Source of the DNA: GCA-016699445 sp964555055
Lineage (GTDB): Bacteria > UBA10199 > JACPAL01 > GCA-016699445
Assembly: GCA_964555055.1 (NCBI GenBank)
Contig: CAZKQW010000005.1
Location: forward strand, 62,001 to 126,000
DNA length: 64,000 nucleotides
Reading direction: 5' to 3'
This document shows positions 27,078-35,751 of the stretch, piece by piece. Position numbers and translations under genes: made by a program. Numbering within the stretch: the stretch's first letter is position 1; each line of letters opens with the position of its first letter. A model generated the notes under the pieces. It saw nothing but the letters and a program-made list of their open reading frames with translations. It did no database searches and was not told the origin of the DNA.

Positions 27078-27719
27078 ATGCTCAAAGGCTTGGATGATTT
27101 TTTGGCGGAGTCCACCGACCGGGGTCACGTCGTCGGAACATGGGGATTTCACTCGAACATCGACTTTACGCGCATGCGGGCCGAAGAGACGAATGTCTGG
27201 TTCTTCGAGCAGATCTTCAATTTCCTGAGAGCATTCTTCGGCATGGTGCTCCCGGATTCCCTCGAATTGATCACGCACAACGCCTCGCAGCGGTTCGAAC
27301 GCAAGGGACTGGACCAAATGACCTTCCTCGACGACTTCATGCTGCTCTTAAAAAAAGTGAAGGAACCCCTCTGGACCGCCCGCCTCAATCTTAACGTCAT
27401 TGGATTCCTGAGAACCGCGCATGATCCCGATAAACCCGTCCGGCTTCAAATCCAGGAGCCGACTTCCTTTATCGTGTGGGGTGGACCGGATGAAACCGGA
27501 TTCCAAAATTTCTCGATCGGCTACAATCTCTTCTCCACCACGCACTTAAGCGGGGATCACATGGCCCTATGGTCCATGAACCAACCCCTTCTCGAAAAGG
27601 CTCTGCGCAAATGGGAAGACCAAACCGGACGCATGATCGAGGTCGTGGACTCGAACGCCGGTCTTCCGATGCAACAGTACGGTTTCAACCAACCCAAGGC
27701 ACAGCCTCAGTACCGTTAG
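27078..27719 (+). CDS. Hypothetical protein, no family recognised
   Basis: From the ATG at 27078 the product is 213 residues (MLKGLDDFLAES...). A frame 18 codons longer is open but its N-terminal residues look non-coding. It has no signal peptide. Features are WGFHSNIDFTRM, a hydrophobic stretch FFEQIFNFLRAFFGMVL, repeated aromatics, a strand-rich middle (RLQIQEPTSFIVWGGPDE) and a C-terminal polar tail. No ribosome site is evident before the chosen ATG. It lies between the gluzincin-like pair and the giant FHA gene, divergent from the former and co-directional with the latter. Confidence 0.55.
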   Translation: MLKGLDDFLAESTDRGHVVGTWGFHSNIDFTRMRAEETNVWFFEQIFNFLRAFFGMVLPDSLELITHNASQRFERKGLDQMTFLDDFMLLLKKVKEPLWTARLNLNVIGFLRTAHDPDKPVRLQIQEPTSFIVWGGPDETGFQNFSIGYNLFSTTHLSGDHMALWSMNQPLLEKALRKWEDQTGRMIEVVDSNAGLPMQQYGFNQPKAQPQYR

Positions 27720-27901
27720 GGCCTCGTTCAAGGAAATAGATCAGCCTAGCGCCTTTCACGATTCTCATTCTCATAATGAGAAAATTCTTTAAAAATTATC
27801 ATAAATAACCCTGGAAAGGGCTTATTTTCATCATTTTTCAGTAAAAGCATACGGCACCGATTTTGCTCCATAAACTTCCTGTTTTTGCCGTTGAAACGTT
27901 T

Positions 27902-30900
27902 ATGGGACCGCCACGAATTCACCACCCGCCCCGATCTCCCCAAAGGCCTCGGGATTTTCCAAGACCTGACGCGGGAAACCCTCACCCAGATGCGGAGACG
28001 CCCCCAGCTCCACCCACACCGTCTCCTTTCCGCGTAGGTTTTTATTGGGATGCGCCGAACCCGTTCACCCCCGATCTTAGGACTTCACCGACCGCAGCAC
28101 CTCTTTTTCGTAACCCTCAGGGACCTATGGCTGCCGGGATGGTACCGATTGCGGCACCCGCATCACCTAGCGCCAATGTCCCCAGGAACGAACCAGAACG
28201 TTTAGAGCTCGCTTTTAAAGAAGCCCGCGATCAAGCCGCTCTTGCCCTCCAGACGGCGAGAGGTCGACGAATCAGGGACGCTCGAGAAAGAATGGGGAGA
28301 TTCGTTTCCGTCTCTGAAAATTTAGGTCGTTTAAAGATCTTTGGACAGACACGCCGCAACCTCCGAACGTTACGGGAAACCGCCCATCGCGAGCTCATCG
28401 AAGGAGCGCTCGCCAACGACACGACGCGCGTTTCCCAGGGCTGCCGTATCACCCAGGCGATCGAGTCTTACCACCGCGTCGAAGATAGACAAGCCGCCGT
28501 CTACGACATTTTATCCCGATTGTACCCCCATACTTCCACCCAAGGTATCCGCCTGGAATATGCTTCCGCCGCCCGTAATTTAAGGGGACAAACCTTGGGC
28601 GATGGTCTCTACGAGCCTTCTCTCGAGTTTATGAGGGATTTAGCGATCGTACGGACCTATCAGCGCTTGAGCCACGGGACACCCGAAGAAAGAACCCAAG
28701 CCGCCGCCATTGAACGGGTCATCGCAGACGTCAATAATCCACCGTTTTTCTTGGATCCCGATAGCGTCGACTTTCTCGAAACCGAAACCCGCCGGCTCTC
28801 GACCATTTACGAGAAGCCTGAGAACGGCCCTGACTCGCTGAGGGCGTTTTTTTCAAACGTGCACCACACTCAGCTTCAGGATCTGGAACAAAATCCCGGT
28901 TACCGAAACCGCCGGGCTCTTGAGGCGAGTCTGGACCACTTAGAAACGCATGCACGTACTTTAAATCTTCTAGAGGATCGCCCCGGCTCTCTGCCACCGG
29001 TTTTGCTCGAGAATTTGAAGAACGATCTCCTCCAATCGGCGAGAACCTTACGAGAACAGATGACCCAAACCTTAAGAAACCTGGAGACGGAACGCCCCCC
29101 CAGAACCGTGCGTTTTCAAGAGAACGGTCACTGGATGACGGAAGAAGTGCCTTCGACTGAACCCTCAGCCGCTGAAATCGCCTACAGGAGTCAACTGGAG
29201 AGAATCGAAGGACAGATCCGACAATTGGAAAATTTCGACGCGACTTCCCCCTCGGCCACAGAGCTTATGCGGCGTCATCTAAGAATCATCGGAGGCTTCG
29301 AAGAGGATCATGTCCGACATCTCATGGGTCGAGAAACGCGCCTCTTAAGCCAAAATCTCCCGGACATTCCATTAAGCGGAAATGCCGCAGACCGGGCTCG
29401 CCTTTATCGCCAACGCTTGAACCAAACCGACATCGCCCTCATGCGGCAAACCATCCAAGCACGCATCGACATGTACCGAAACATGACTTCAACTGTCCAC
29501 AGGGCCGACCGGGCCCTTCAGGCGATTGGTTCCATCGGCGACTTAGGCACAGTGAATAGCACGGGGAATTTTCATGCCGTCGTCGAGCGTTACCGGAGAA
29601 TCGACAGGATGATCGAAGACGGTCGCGTTGATCAAGCCCAAAGGGAACTGACCTCCCTCGAACAAGCGCAGATCGGGGCTCATCTTCAAGACCACTTCGA
29701 GGTTTCTTCGCATGTGAATACGGCGGCATCGATCGGCATCATCGCCGCTTCGGCGGCATCGATGAACATCGGTGGTTTTCTATTGGCTCCGGAACTCGCC
29801 TTGAGCGCGAGCGCCGCCAACGCTACATGGGCGACACGGGCCCTTTATACGGCGGCAACCGCTCCTATCTTTCGACTGACCCATAATGGGCTCGACGCCT
29901 GGATCTCGGATGACTCCAATATTTTTTACCGGACTCCCCGCGGCGACGAAACCCTCCTCAGAAACATCGCGGATAATACCGCCCATTTCGCCCGGCAGAC
30001 CGGAAACGACATCGGCATGATGATCACCATGCAGACAGCTATGGGACAGTTCCAAGCCCTCGGCAGATCTCGACTCCAAAACATCGCCCAAAGGCAATTA
30101 CTCGCCGAAGGACGCATCGCTTCGGGAACCTTAACTCCGGAGATGCAAAACTTAGTCGCCCAGCGCGCCTTAGAGCTAGGGCAAAACATAGGCACGCAAG
30201 CGGCAATGCATGCGGGTGGTTTCGCCTCCGAACTCGCAGCCCTCCAAGCGTGGGGATTCGGGTCCGAGGCGGTCGGATCCCGCATAGACACGGGCTCATG
30301 GGAGTTTGGGCAGGCGTTTCGGCGGAGTTTTTTAGATGTCAACATCTGGAAGGAACAGGGTGTCTTCGTTTTAGGCATGCGCGCGGGTGCCGTATTGACA
30401 TCACCCATCTTAAGCCCTCTCCATGAAGGTGCCCGCGACATCGCCGTCGATCGGGTACGGGATCGCTATGAAGCCGTCATGGCCCGGAGCGAAACCGCAG
30501 GACGCGCCTGGACCCGATACTTGGAAACGGGAGAGGGCAACCCGGATACTATTTTTAAAAACATAGAATCGGCTTTGGAAAGGCGTTTGGAGCTTCTTCG
30601 GAATCCAGCCATCCGCGATGTCGTCCGACCAGAGGCCGTAGGAGAAACCGAAGCCGCCCTCCATCAAATCCGGGAAGAACGCGCTGGGCTGAGGCTGCAG
30701 ATCCCTTTCTGGATGCGGTCCCTAGCAGGAAGCATGGGCATCTTGGCGGCGGATGGCGGAGGACGGATCAACCCCGCCACGAGTGTCCACACCGAAGCTC
30801 CGCAAGTACCCCCTAGTGGAGCTTCACCCTCCACTTCCGCTGGAGCTAGGAGAGGACCTACGGCGTCTACGGGGACAAACCTAAGATTGCGTACGATCGG

Positions 30901-33898
30901 ATTGATCGGTGTGATTTTGGATATGCCGGAAGTCGTCGCTTCATACCATCGAGGAAGCCCTACTATTGAAGTGGCTACTTCCGACGAGGGCTTCGAAAGC
31001 GCTCGAGCTCATATCGTTCAAAAGGCTCGGTCACTCGGCTTAAGGGGCGTGCGGAATCTCGGAAGCGAGGATCTCGTCTTCGAGTCCCCTCTCGACTCCA
31101 GCGAGAGACTCACCGTCCATTTCACGCGACTTCAAGGGGAAACCACACCGAATCCCACGCACGCCGCACGGCCTGAGTCCACCGAAGCTTCCGCAAATCC
31201 TTCCTTCATTGCCGCTAGGAATTTACAGAGAACCCTTCGAGAAAGAGGGATCCCTTTTAGCACGGTTTCCTACGACCCCCAAAGCCGACGCCTCATTCTA
31301 AGGACCGCTCGTGGCGCCGATCTGATCGCAGATGGAGATCTTATTGAATCTTTGCTTCCGGATGTCCCTGGTCGGAACCTCCACCGTGAAGATCCCGGAG
31401 ATGGACGACATATCTTAAGGGTCACACATGCCGATGGATCCCCGCTATTGATTATAGAAGTCACACGTCGAGACATCACAGGACAACCGCCACCCTTGCC
31501 CGCTATCCGAAATCAGGTCCCGGAAACGTCAAGAGCTCGTCGAAACCGACGCACCCAAGCTTCGTCCCAAGCCTCATCCGTTCCAAAGCCACCCATTCCC
31601 GCTTCTGAGACTCCGCCCTCGCCCCGCACCATCCCAAGAACGACATCGGGTATTCGAACGCCCCAAGCCTTAGCGAGTTGGTTCATCAAGCGGCTGCACG
31701 TGGTCGATCCCCAAACAGCCACGAGAGCCGTCATCCCAGATCATATCGATTACGACGAAGCGAACCATCGGGTGGTCGTATCTATTCCCGAATCACAACT
31801 GGGTGCCGCCAATGCATACATTTCCCTTCTCCTCAGAGGGCGCGCTTTCAATAAATCCCAATCCTCTCCGGATACTCTCATTTTACGCGTACCAACTTTT
31901 ATTAACCAGCCAGAGCTCACGATCGAAATCACTGGAAACCGCTCTTATCGAAGCCCCGTATCCTCCGAAGCGAGCCAACCGGCAACACCGCCGCCTGGAG
32001 ATGCCGCGGCAAGCCCTCCCGCAGTCCCACCGAATCCACAGCCCATACCGCCACCGGGAGTTGAACCTCAACCTGCGACTCCTCCTCCCCCGACTTCTCC
32101 TCCAGCGCCTACCGGAGCCTCCGCTATCGATTCTCAGACCACACCTCCCGTCACTAATGCGGCTTCCGCTCCGCCCCCAAGACGCCGCGGGCGCCATCCC
32201 TTGACCACCGGGGTTATGGGTGCCGTAGCTCCTGTCTTCTTAGGCACAGGCGGCATAGGGGGATCGATGGCGCGGAGAGGCACCCCTGCGTTCACCATTG
32301 TCGGTAATAGAAATGGACCCACTCCAGTCACGATAGGGAATCACCACTTTGAAGTCATACGCCAAGGCGACCGTTGGGCCCTTCAAGGTCCTCATTTACC
32401 GTCCGGGCAACGTTGGCGCGTCGTGCGTCAAGGAACGGAAGTGAAGGACCTTGCGACCTTGAGGGAAGGGTTTCGGGATGGCGATGAAGTCAGCCTGGTC
32501 GAAGAAAGATGGGGAGGGCTGAGATCAGATCATGTCCTAGGAAAATTCGTTTTCCACGAACCCTTACTTGAGTCGCCTCCGGCGCCTGAAGCGACCGTAC
32601 CTACCCGTGACCCGGTAACGGTCACCCTTTCGCCCGAACAATTGGAAAACTTCCGGGCGAGCTACCCCACCTCCAGCCTGGCTGTGCCGAGACCCGGAGA
32701 GGGCATAGTCATTGGAAGAAATGAAATGAACGATCCGACGATCTCCAGGAACAACACGACCTTACAGCGATTGCCTGACGGAACTCTCGTCATCCGCGAC
32801 GGGACGACGGAGAGCCCCAGCCGCAACGGGACGCCATTTTACGATCCTCGAACCGGAACGACGGTTCGACTCAGAGGGGAGGTCAGGCTCGGCCCTGGCG
32901 AATCCTGCGTCATAGGAACGGACGGTAACCGAGTCGTCGTCCACAATCCCTGGCTTGCTTCTCATTTACGCTACCCGCACGGCACCACTCCCCATCGCTT
33001 ACCGACCATTCCCGCCACGGTGGGCTCCGGTAACCCGCGGAGCGAGTCCTGGGAATTCCCTATCGAGGCTCTCATGAGCGGAGGTCGGATCGTGATCGGA
33101 CGCGGCGTGGATTCTAGCGTCGTGATCAACGAGCGCACGGTGAGCCGATCGCACGTGACCGTCAGCGCTTACCGGAATCCCGACGGTTCCGGACCACCTC
33201 TCGTGGTGCTTCGCTCCATCGCAGATGCGCCCGTCGTTATCGATGGGCTACCGATTCTTATGCCATCCGAGGGTATTATCGTGAGTCCGCCGCAAAGTTT
33301 TCGCATCGGCGGCGCGGATATGCGTATCGAGATGAATGGTGGCCGTCTACGCATCTCACAAGAAAACCCCGAAGAGAATGTGAATCGGCGTCATAATGAG
33401 AGTGGTCCCGCAGCACCGGCATCTGTGGATGACGCGACGCTCGCCGATGGCGGGGAAGCAACGAACCCACAAATGAGATTACCGGCTTTTGTAGGCATGG
33501 ATCCAAACGTCAACCTCGTCACGGTCGGAGGTGTGCCTCGAGGAACCCGGGGAACGACGAATATCGCCTTTCCGGAAGTGAATCCCCAACCCTCCCCTCC
33601 CGTGATTTTCAGGAAAGATGGGAATGATTGGGTCCTGAATACGCTTCCCGGAAGTTTCGTCTCCATCAATGGAACCGTGGCTAGCAACGGAGATAGAATC
33701 CATCTGGGAGACCGTTTACGAATTACGATTCCATTAGAGGGACGCATCCACTCCCACACAGCCACGGTCACCGATCGGGGCTTGGAGATAGACGAGAACT
33801 CTTCCTCTCCAGCCAACGACGACACGCCGCTTCAAGCCGCCGCCCGGACTTCGGATGACGACGTGAGAACGCCTCCCCGAGGACCGCGAGGGCGTTAA
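27902..33898 (+). CDS. Giant multi-FHA-domain protein (about 1998 residues)
   Basis: I start at ATG 27902; a TTG 39 bases upstream is open. The Pro-rich N-terminus is followed by ~570 residues of charged helices that are probably coiled coil, then an Ala/Gly-rich hydrophobic stretch at about residues 605-655 (SIGIIAASAASMNIGGFLLA), the only possible membrane region. Residues ~990-1350 hold three ~90-residue repeats, each ending in a strand such as LTVHFTR, LLIIEVTR or LTIEIT. Pro-rich linkers separate them from the C-terminal FHA block: clear FHA motifs IVIGRNEMNDPTISR (~1600) and IVIGRGVDSSVVINERTVSRSH (~1717, given in part), with weaker ones near 1466 and 1870 (SINGT). FHA domains bind phosphothreonine; no kinase is nearby. 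Probably a scaffold. Confidence 0.72.
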   Translation: MGPPRIHHPPRSPQRPRDFPRPDAGNPHPDAETPPAPPTPSPFRVGFYWDAPNPFTPDLRTSPTAAPLFRNPQGPMAAGMVPIAAPASPSANVPRNEPERLELAFKEARDQAALALQTARGRRIRDARERMGRFVSVSENLGRLKIFGQTRRNLRTLRETAHRELIEGALANDTTRVSQGCRITQAIESYHRVEDRQAAVYDILSRLYPHTSTQGIRLEYASAARNLRGQTLGDGLYEPSLEFMRDLAIVRTYQRLSHGTPEERTQAAAIERVIADVNNPPFFLDPDSVDFLETETRRLSTIYEKPENGPDSLRAFFSNVHHTQLQDLEQNPGYRNRRALEASLDHLETHARTLNLLEDRPGSLPPVLLENLKNDLLQSARTLREQMTQTLRNLETERPPRTVRFQENGHWMTEEVPSTEPSAAEIAYRSQLERIEGQIRQLENFDATSPSATELMRRHLRIIGGFEEDHVRHLMGRETRLLSQNLPDIPLSGNAADRARLYRQRLNQTDIALMRQTIQARIDMYRNMTSTVHRADRALQAIGSIGDLGTVNSTGNFHAVVERYRRIDRMIEDGRVDQAQRELTSLEQAQIGAHLQDHFEVSSHVNTAASIGIIAASAASMNIGGFLLAPELALSASAANATWATRALYTAATAPIFRLTHNGLDAWISDDSNIFYRTPRGDETLLRNIADNTAHFARQTGNDIGMMITMQTAMGQFQALGRSRLQNIAQRQLLAEGRIASGTLTPEMQNLVAQRALELGQNIGTQAAMHAGGFASELAALQAWGFGSEAVGSRIDTGSWEFGQAFRRSFLDVNIWKEQGVFVLGMRAGAVLTSPILSPLHEGARDIAVDRVRDRYEAVMARSETAGRAWTRYLETGEGNPDTIFKNIESALERRLELLRNPAIRDVVRPEAVGETEAALHQIREERAGLRLQIPFWMRSLAGSMGILAADGGGRINPATSVHTEAPQVPPSGASPSTSAGARRGPTASTGTNLRLRTIGLIGVILDMPEVVASYHRGSPTIEVATSDEGFESARAHIVQKARSLGLRGVRNLGSEDLVFESPLDSSERLTVHFTRLQGETTPNPTHAARPESTEASANPSFIAARNLQRTLRERGIPFSTVSYDPQSRRLILRTARGADLIADGDLIESLLPDVPGRNLHREDPGDGRHILRVTHADGSPLLIIEVTRRDITGQPPPLPAIRNQVPETSRARRNRRTQASSQASSVPKPPIPASETPPSPRTIPRTTSGIRTPQALASWFIKRLHVVDPQTATRAVIPDHIDYDEANHRVVVSIPESQLGAANAYISLLLRGRAFNKSQSSPDTLILRVPTFINQPELTIEITGNRSYRSPVSSEASQPATPPPGDAAASPPAVPPNPQPIPPPGVEPQPATPPPPTSPPAPTGASAIDSQTTPPVTNAASAPPPRRRGRHPLTTGVMGAVAPVFLGTGGIGGSMARRGTPAFTIVGNRNGPTPVTIGNHHFEVIRQGDRWALQGPHLPSGQRWRVVRQGTEVKDLATLREGFRDGDEVSLVEERWGGLRSDHVLGKFVFHEPLLESPPAPEATVPTRDPVTVTLSPEQLENFRASYPTSSLAVPRPGEGIVIGRNEMNDPTISRNNTTLQRLPDGTLVIRDGTTESPSRNGTPFYDPRTGTTVRLRGEVRLGPGESCVIGTDGNRVVVHNPWLASHLRYPHGTTPHRLPTIPATVGSGNPRSESWEFPIEALMSGGRIVIGRGVDSSVVINERTVSRSHVTVSAYRNPDGSGPPLVVLRSIADAPVVIDGLPILMPSEGIIVSPPQSFRIGGADMRIEMNGGRLRISQENPEENVNRRHNESGPAAPASVDDATLADGGEATNPQMRLPAFVGMDPNVNLVTVGGVPRGTRGTTNIAFPEVNPQPSPPVIFRKDGNDWVLNTLPGSFVSINGTVASNGDRIHLGDRLRITIPLEGRIHSHTATVTDRGLEIDENSSSPANDDTPLQAAARTSDDDVRTPPRGPRGR

Positions 33899-35196
33899 TC
33901 CCCCACCCAATATTCCCCGATCGTCTTTCCCTGCATGGCGGCAATCCGAAACTCGAAGTCCCCCTGGAAAAAATACGTCCATACCCCCAGCGTCGCCTTC
34001 GCCATGCCCTCGGTGATCAGGCGATGCCTCCGGTAACGGAGATCGAATTTCCCCAAGGGAAAATGGCGCGCATGCTCCAATTCTTCGACCAAAGCGCGTA
34101 ACCGCGATAGGATCATTTCTTTGGCCCCATCAAAATCCGGCCTCGTATCGTCAGGGCTCAGAACCGGCAGGTTCCGTATGACGACTTCTTCCTTATCGAC
34201 GGCGTAAAATCCCGTACAGCGCGACGAAAGGGATTTGTAGGGCTTGATGGAATTCAAAAATTCCCTTTCGCCCTCCAATCGTATTTTCCCTTTTTCGGTT
34301 CTGCTCCGGACCCACCCGATCAATTCACCCATCAGGGGAGAGTGAATCGGTTCACCTTCAGGCCACAGACACGATACCAGTGCATCGTTCGTCAAAGATT
34401 CTCCGCTTAAGTAGCGGGAAACCAACGCATCCAAGCTCTTTTCAAAGGAAGCCCTCCATCCTTCCACCTGTCCCGCATCAGCGTCCGCGATCGCCCGCAT
34501 GGCTTGGTCGATCCGGCCTCTCAAACCTTCATCCCGAATAAAGCCATACGCTCGGGCGGCGGCAAAATCGAAGTCCTTGAAGACTTCCAGACAGCTGAGC
34601 CTAGACAGATCCCCTTCGTAGAGCGTCACCAACATTTCCTGCAAGCGATCGACGGCGAACACGGGATGCCCTTCCGCATCCACCGCCTTGGAAACGGCCT
34701 TCCACCTCTCGAAGATTGGAACCGCCAAAGGAGACAGGTGGAGGGCGTCGAAGATCGCCGATTCCATCTCGCGAGGAAACCCGTAGACGTGGGGGGCGCT
34801 GATTCCGGAAGGATGCGCCCTCTGACGGTAGCCGATCGAGCGACCGCATTCCTCCAAGCCCTCTAGGGTCAACCCCCCTTCGACCATCATCGCTTCGGAG
34901 AGCTGACCGTAAAAAGCGGCGACTTCCAGAGACGGGCCGTCTCGCATCGCTTTCCTCGCCAAGCTTTCCAGTAAAGCCGTCTTTAAGGTCCCACGGTGAC
35001 TTGAAAGGGATTCGCTTTTGGCGATGCGCTTCCAAGCTTCCGCTCGGTACCAATCGTCATCAAAGGGTTTTTCGGACGGCACCATGGACTGGGACCAGGC
35101 TTCCGCTTGGGAAGCGTCGGCGCCCCAGGAGAGGGCTATCGTCCTATAAGTCGACAGGATTTGATCCTTGAAAAGGATTTGGGTCGCCGCATCCAT
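33895..35196 (-). CDS. Hypothetical protein, 433 residues, possible degenerate metallopeptidase site
   Basis: No family recognised and no signal peptide. The N-terminal ~300 residues are helical (long runs like LEVAAFYGQLSEAMM and LQEMLVTLYEGDLSRL). Near the C-terminus EELEHARHF is followed about 20 residues later by ITEGMA. This looks like the HExxH ... EGxA arrangement of gluzincins in which the first His has become Glu, so if related it is probably inactive. This resemblance is weak. The gene converges on the giant FHA gene with a four-base overlap of stops. Confidence 0.5.
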   Translation of the reverse strand: MDAATQILFKDQILSTYRTIALSWGADASQAEAWSQSMVPSEKPFDDDWYRAEAWKRIAKSESLSSHRGTLKTALLESLARKAMRDGPSLEVAAFYGQLSEAMMVEGGLTLEGLEECGRSIGYRQRAHPSGISAPHVYGFPREMESAIFDALHLSPLAVPIFERWKAVSKAVDAEGHPVFAVDRLQEMLVTLYEGDLSRLSCLEVFKDFDFAAARAYGFIRDEGLRGRIDQAMRAIADADAGQVEGWRASFEKSLDALVSRYLSGESLTNDALVSCLWPEGEPIHSPLMGELIGWVRSRTEKGKIRLEGEREFLNSIKPYKSLSSRCTGFYAVDKEEVVIRNLPVLSPDDTRPDFDGAKEMILSRLRALVEELEHARHFPLGKFDLRYRRHRLITEGMAKATLGVWTYFFQGDFEFRIAAMQGKTIGEYWVGD

Positions 35197-35277
35197 GCGG
35201 ATTAGAGATCGTCCGTTTTCCCGGAAGGTTGCCTGAAATCCAAGAATTCCGAATCTAAGAACTCCGGCAGAAGGGAA

Positions 35278-35751
35278 TTAGCGGGAAAGCCCTGAAGACG
35301 CCGGACCCAAGGAAGCCTGGAAGGCTTCGATCTCCGGCCTCCAAACGCCGTCCCAATCCGGTTCGCGTTTCAGGAGGGAAGCCGCCTTTTCCGCATAGTC
35401 GGCGGCCGATTCGGAGTTGCCGAGATGCCGCTGGAGCTTGGCGAATTCGAGGAAGGACACCCCGTAGCTCGGATCGACCGCCATCGCCTCTTGGAAGGAA
35501 TCCGCCGCTTGGTCGTCATGACCTTGGGCCATGGCCGCTTTCCCCGTTTCCACCAAATGCTGGGCGGCGCTCCGTTCCGGTGTGGAGGCTTGGGTTTTAC
35601 CGATGACGACGGGGGCCTTGTGCGTCACTTTGACGCCTGACTTCCCGCGGTTCGACGGTTTGACGCAAGCCGTGGTCGCCACCAGCGACGCCAGCCCCAA
35701 CCATAGAAGCCTCTTAATTAGGTTCCGTTCCTTTAATGAAGGGTTCTTCAT
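35278..35751 (-). CDS. Lipoprotein with tetratricopeptide-like repeats
   Basis: A basic N-terminus, a hydrophobic segment and the lipobox LVATTAC predict a lipid-anchored mature protein starting at Cys ~30. The mature part has a disordered basic linker and then about two TPR-like helix pairs: AAQHLVETGKAAMAQGHDDQAADSFQEAMAVDP and the following SFLEFAKLQRHLGNSESAADYAEKA unit. Start at 35751 or four codons upstream at 35763 are both possible; either one overlaps the end of the PBP gene, so the two are co-transcribed. A role as an activator or partner of the penicillin-binding protein, like LpoA/LpoB, is a guess from position only. Confidence 0.7.
   Translation of the reverse strand: MKNPSLKERNLIKRLLWLGLASLVATTACVKPSNRGKSGVKVTHKAPVVIGKTQASTPERSAAQHLVETGKAAMAQGHDDQAADSFQEAMAVDPSYGVSFLEFAKLQRHLGNSESAADYAEKAASLLKREPDWDGVWRPEIEAFQASLGPASSGLSR

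Noticed and set aside
27748..27790. Fur-box-like sequence ATTCTCATTCTCATAATGAGAA
   Set aside because: The match to the Fur consensus is only partial, and there is no iron-related gene downstream.
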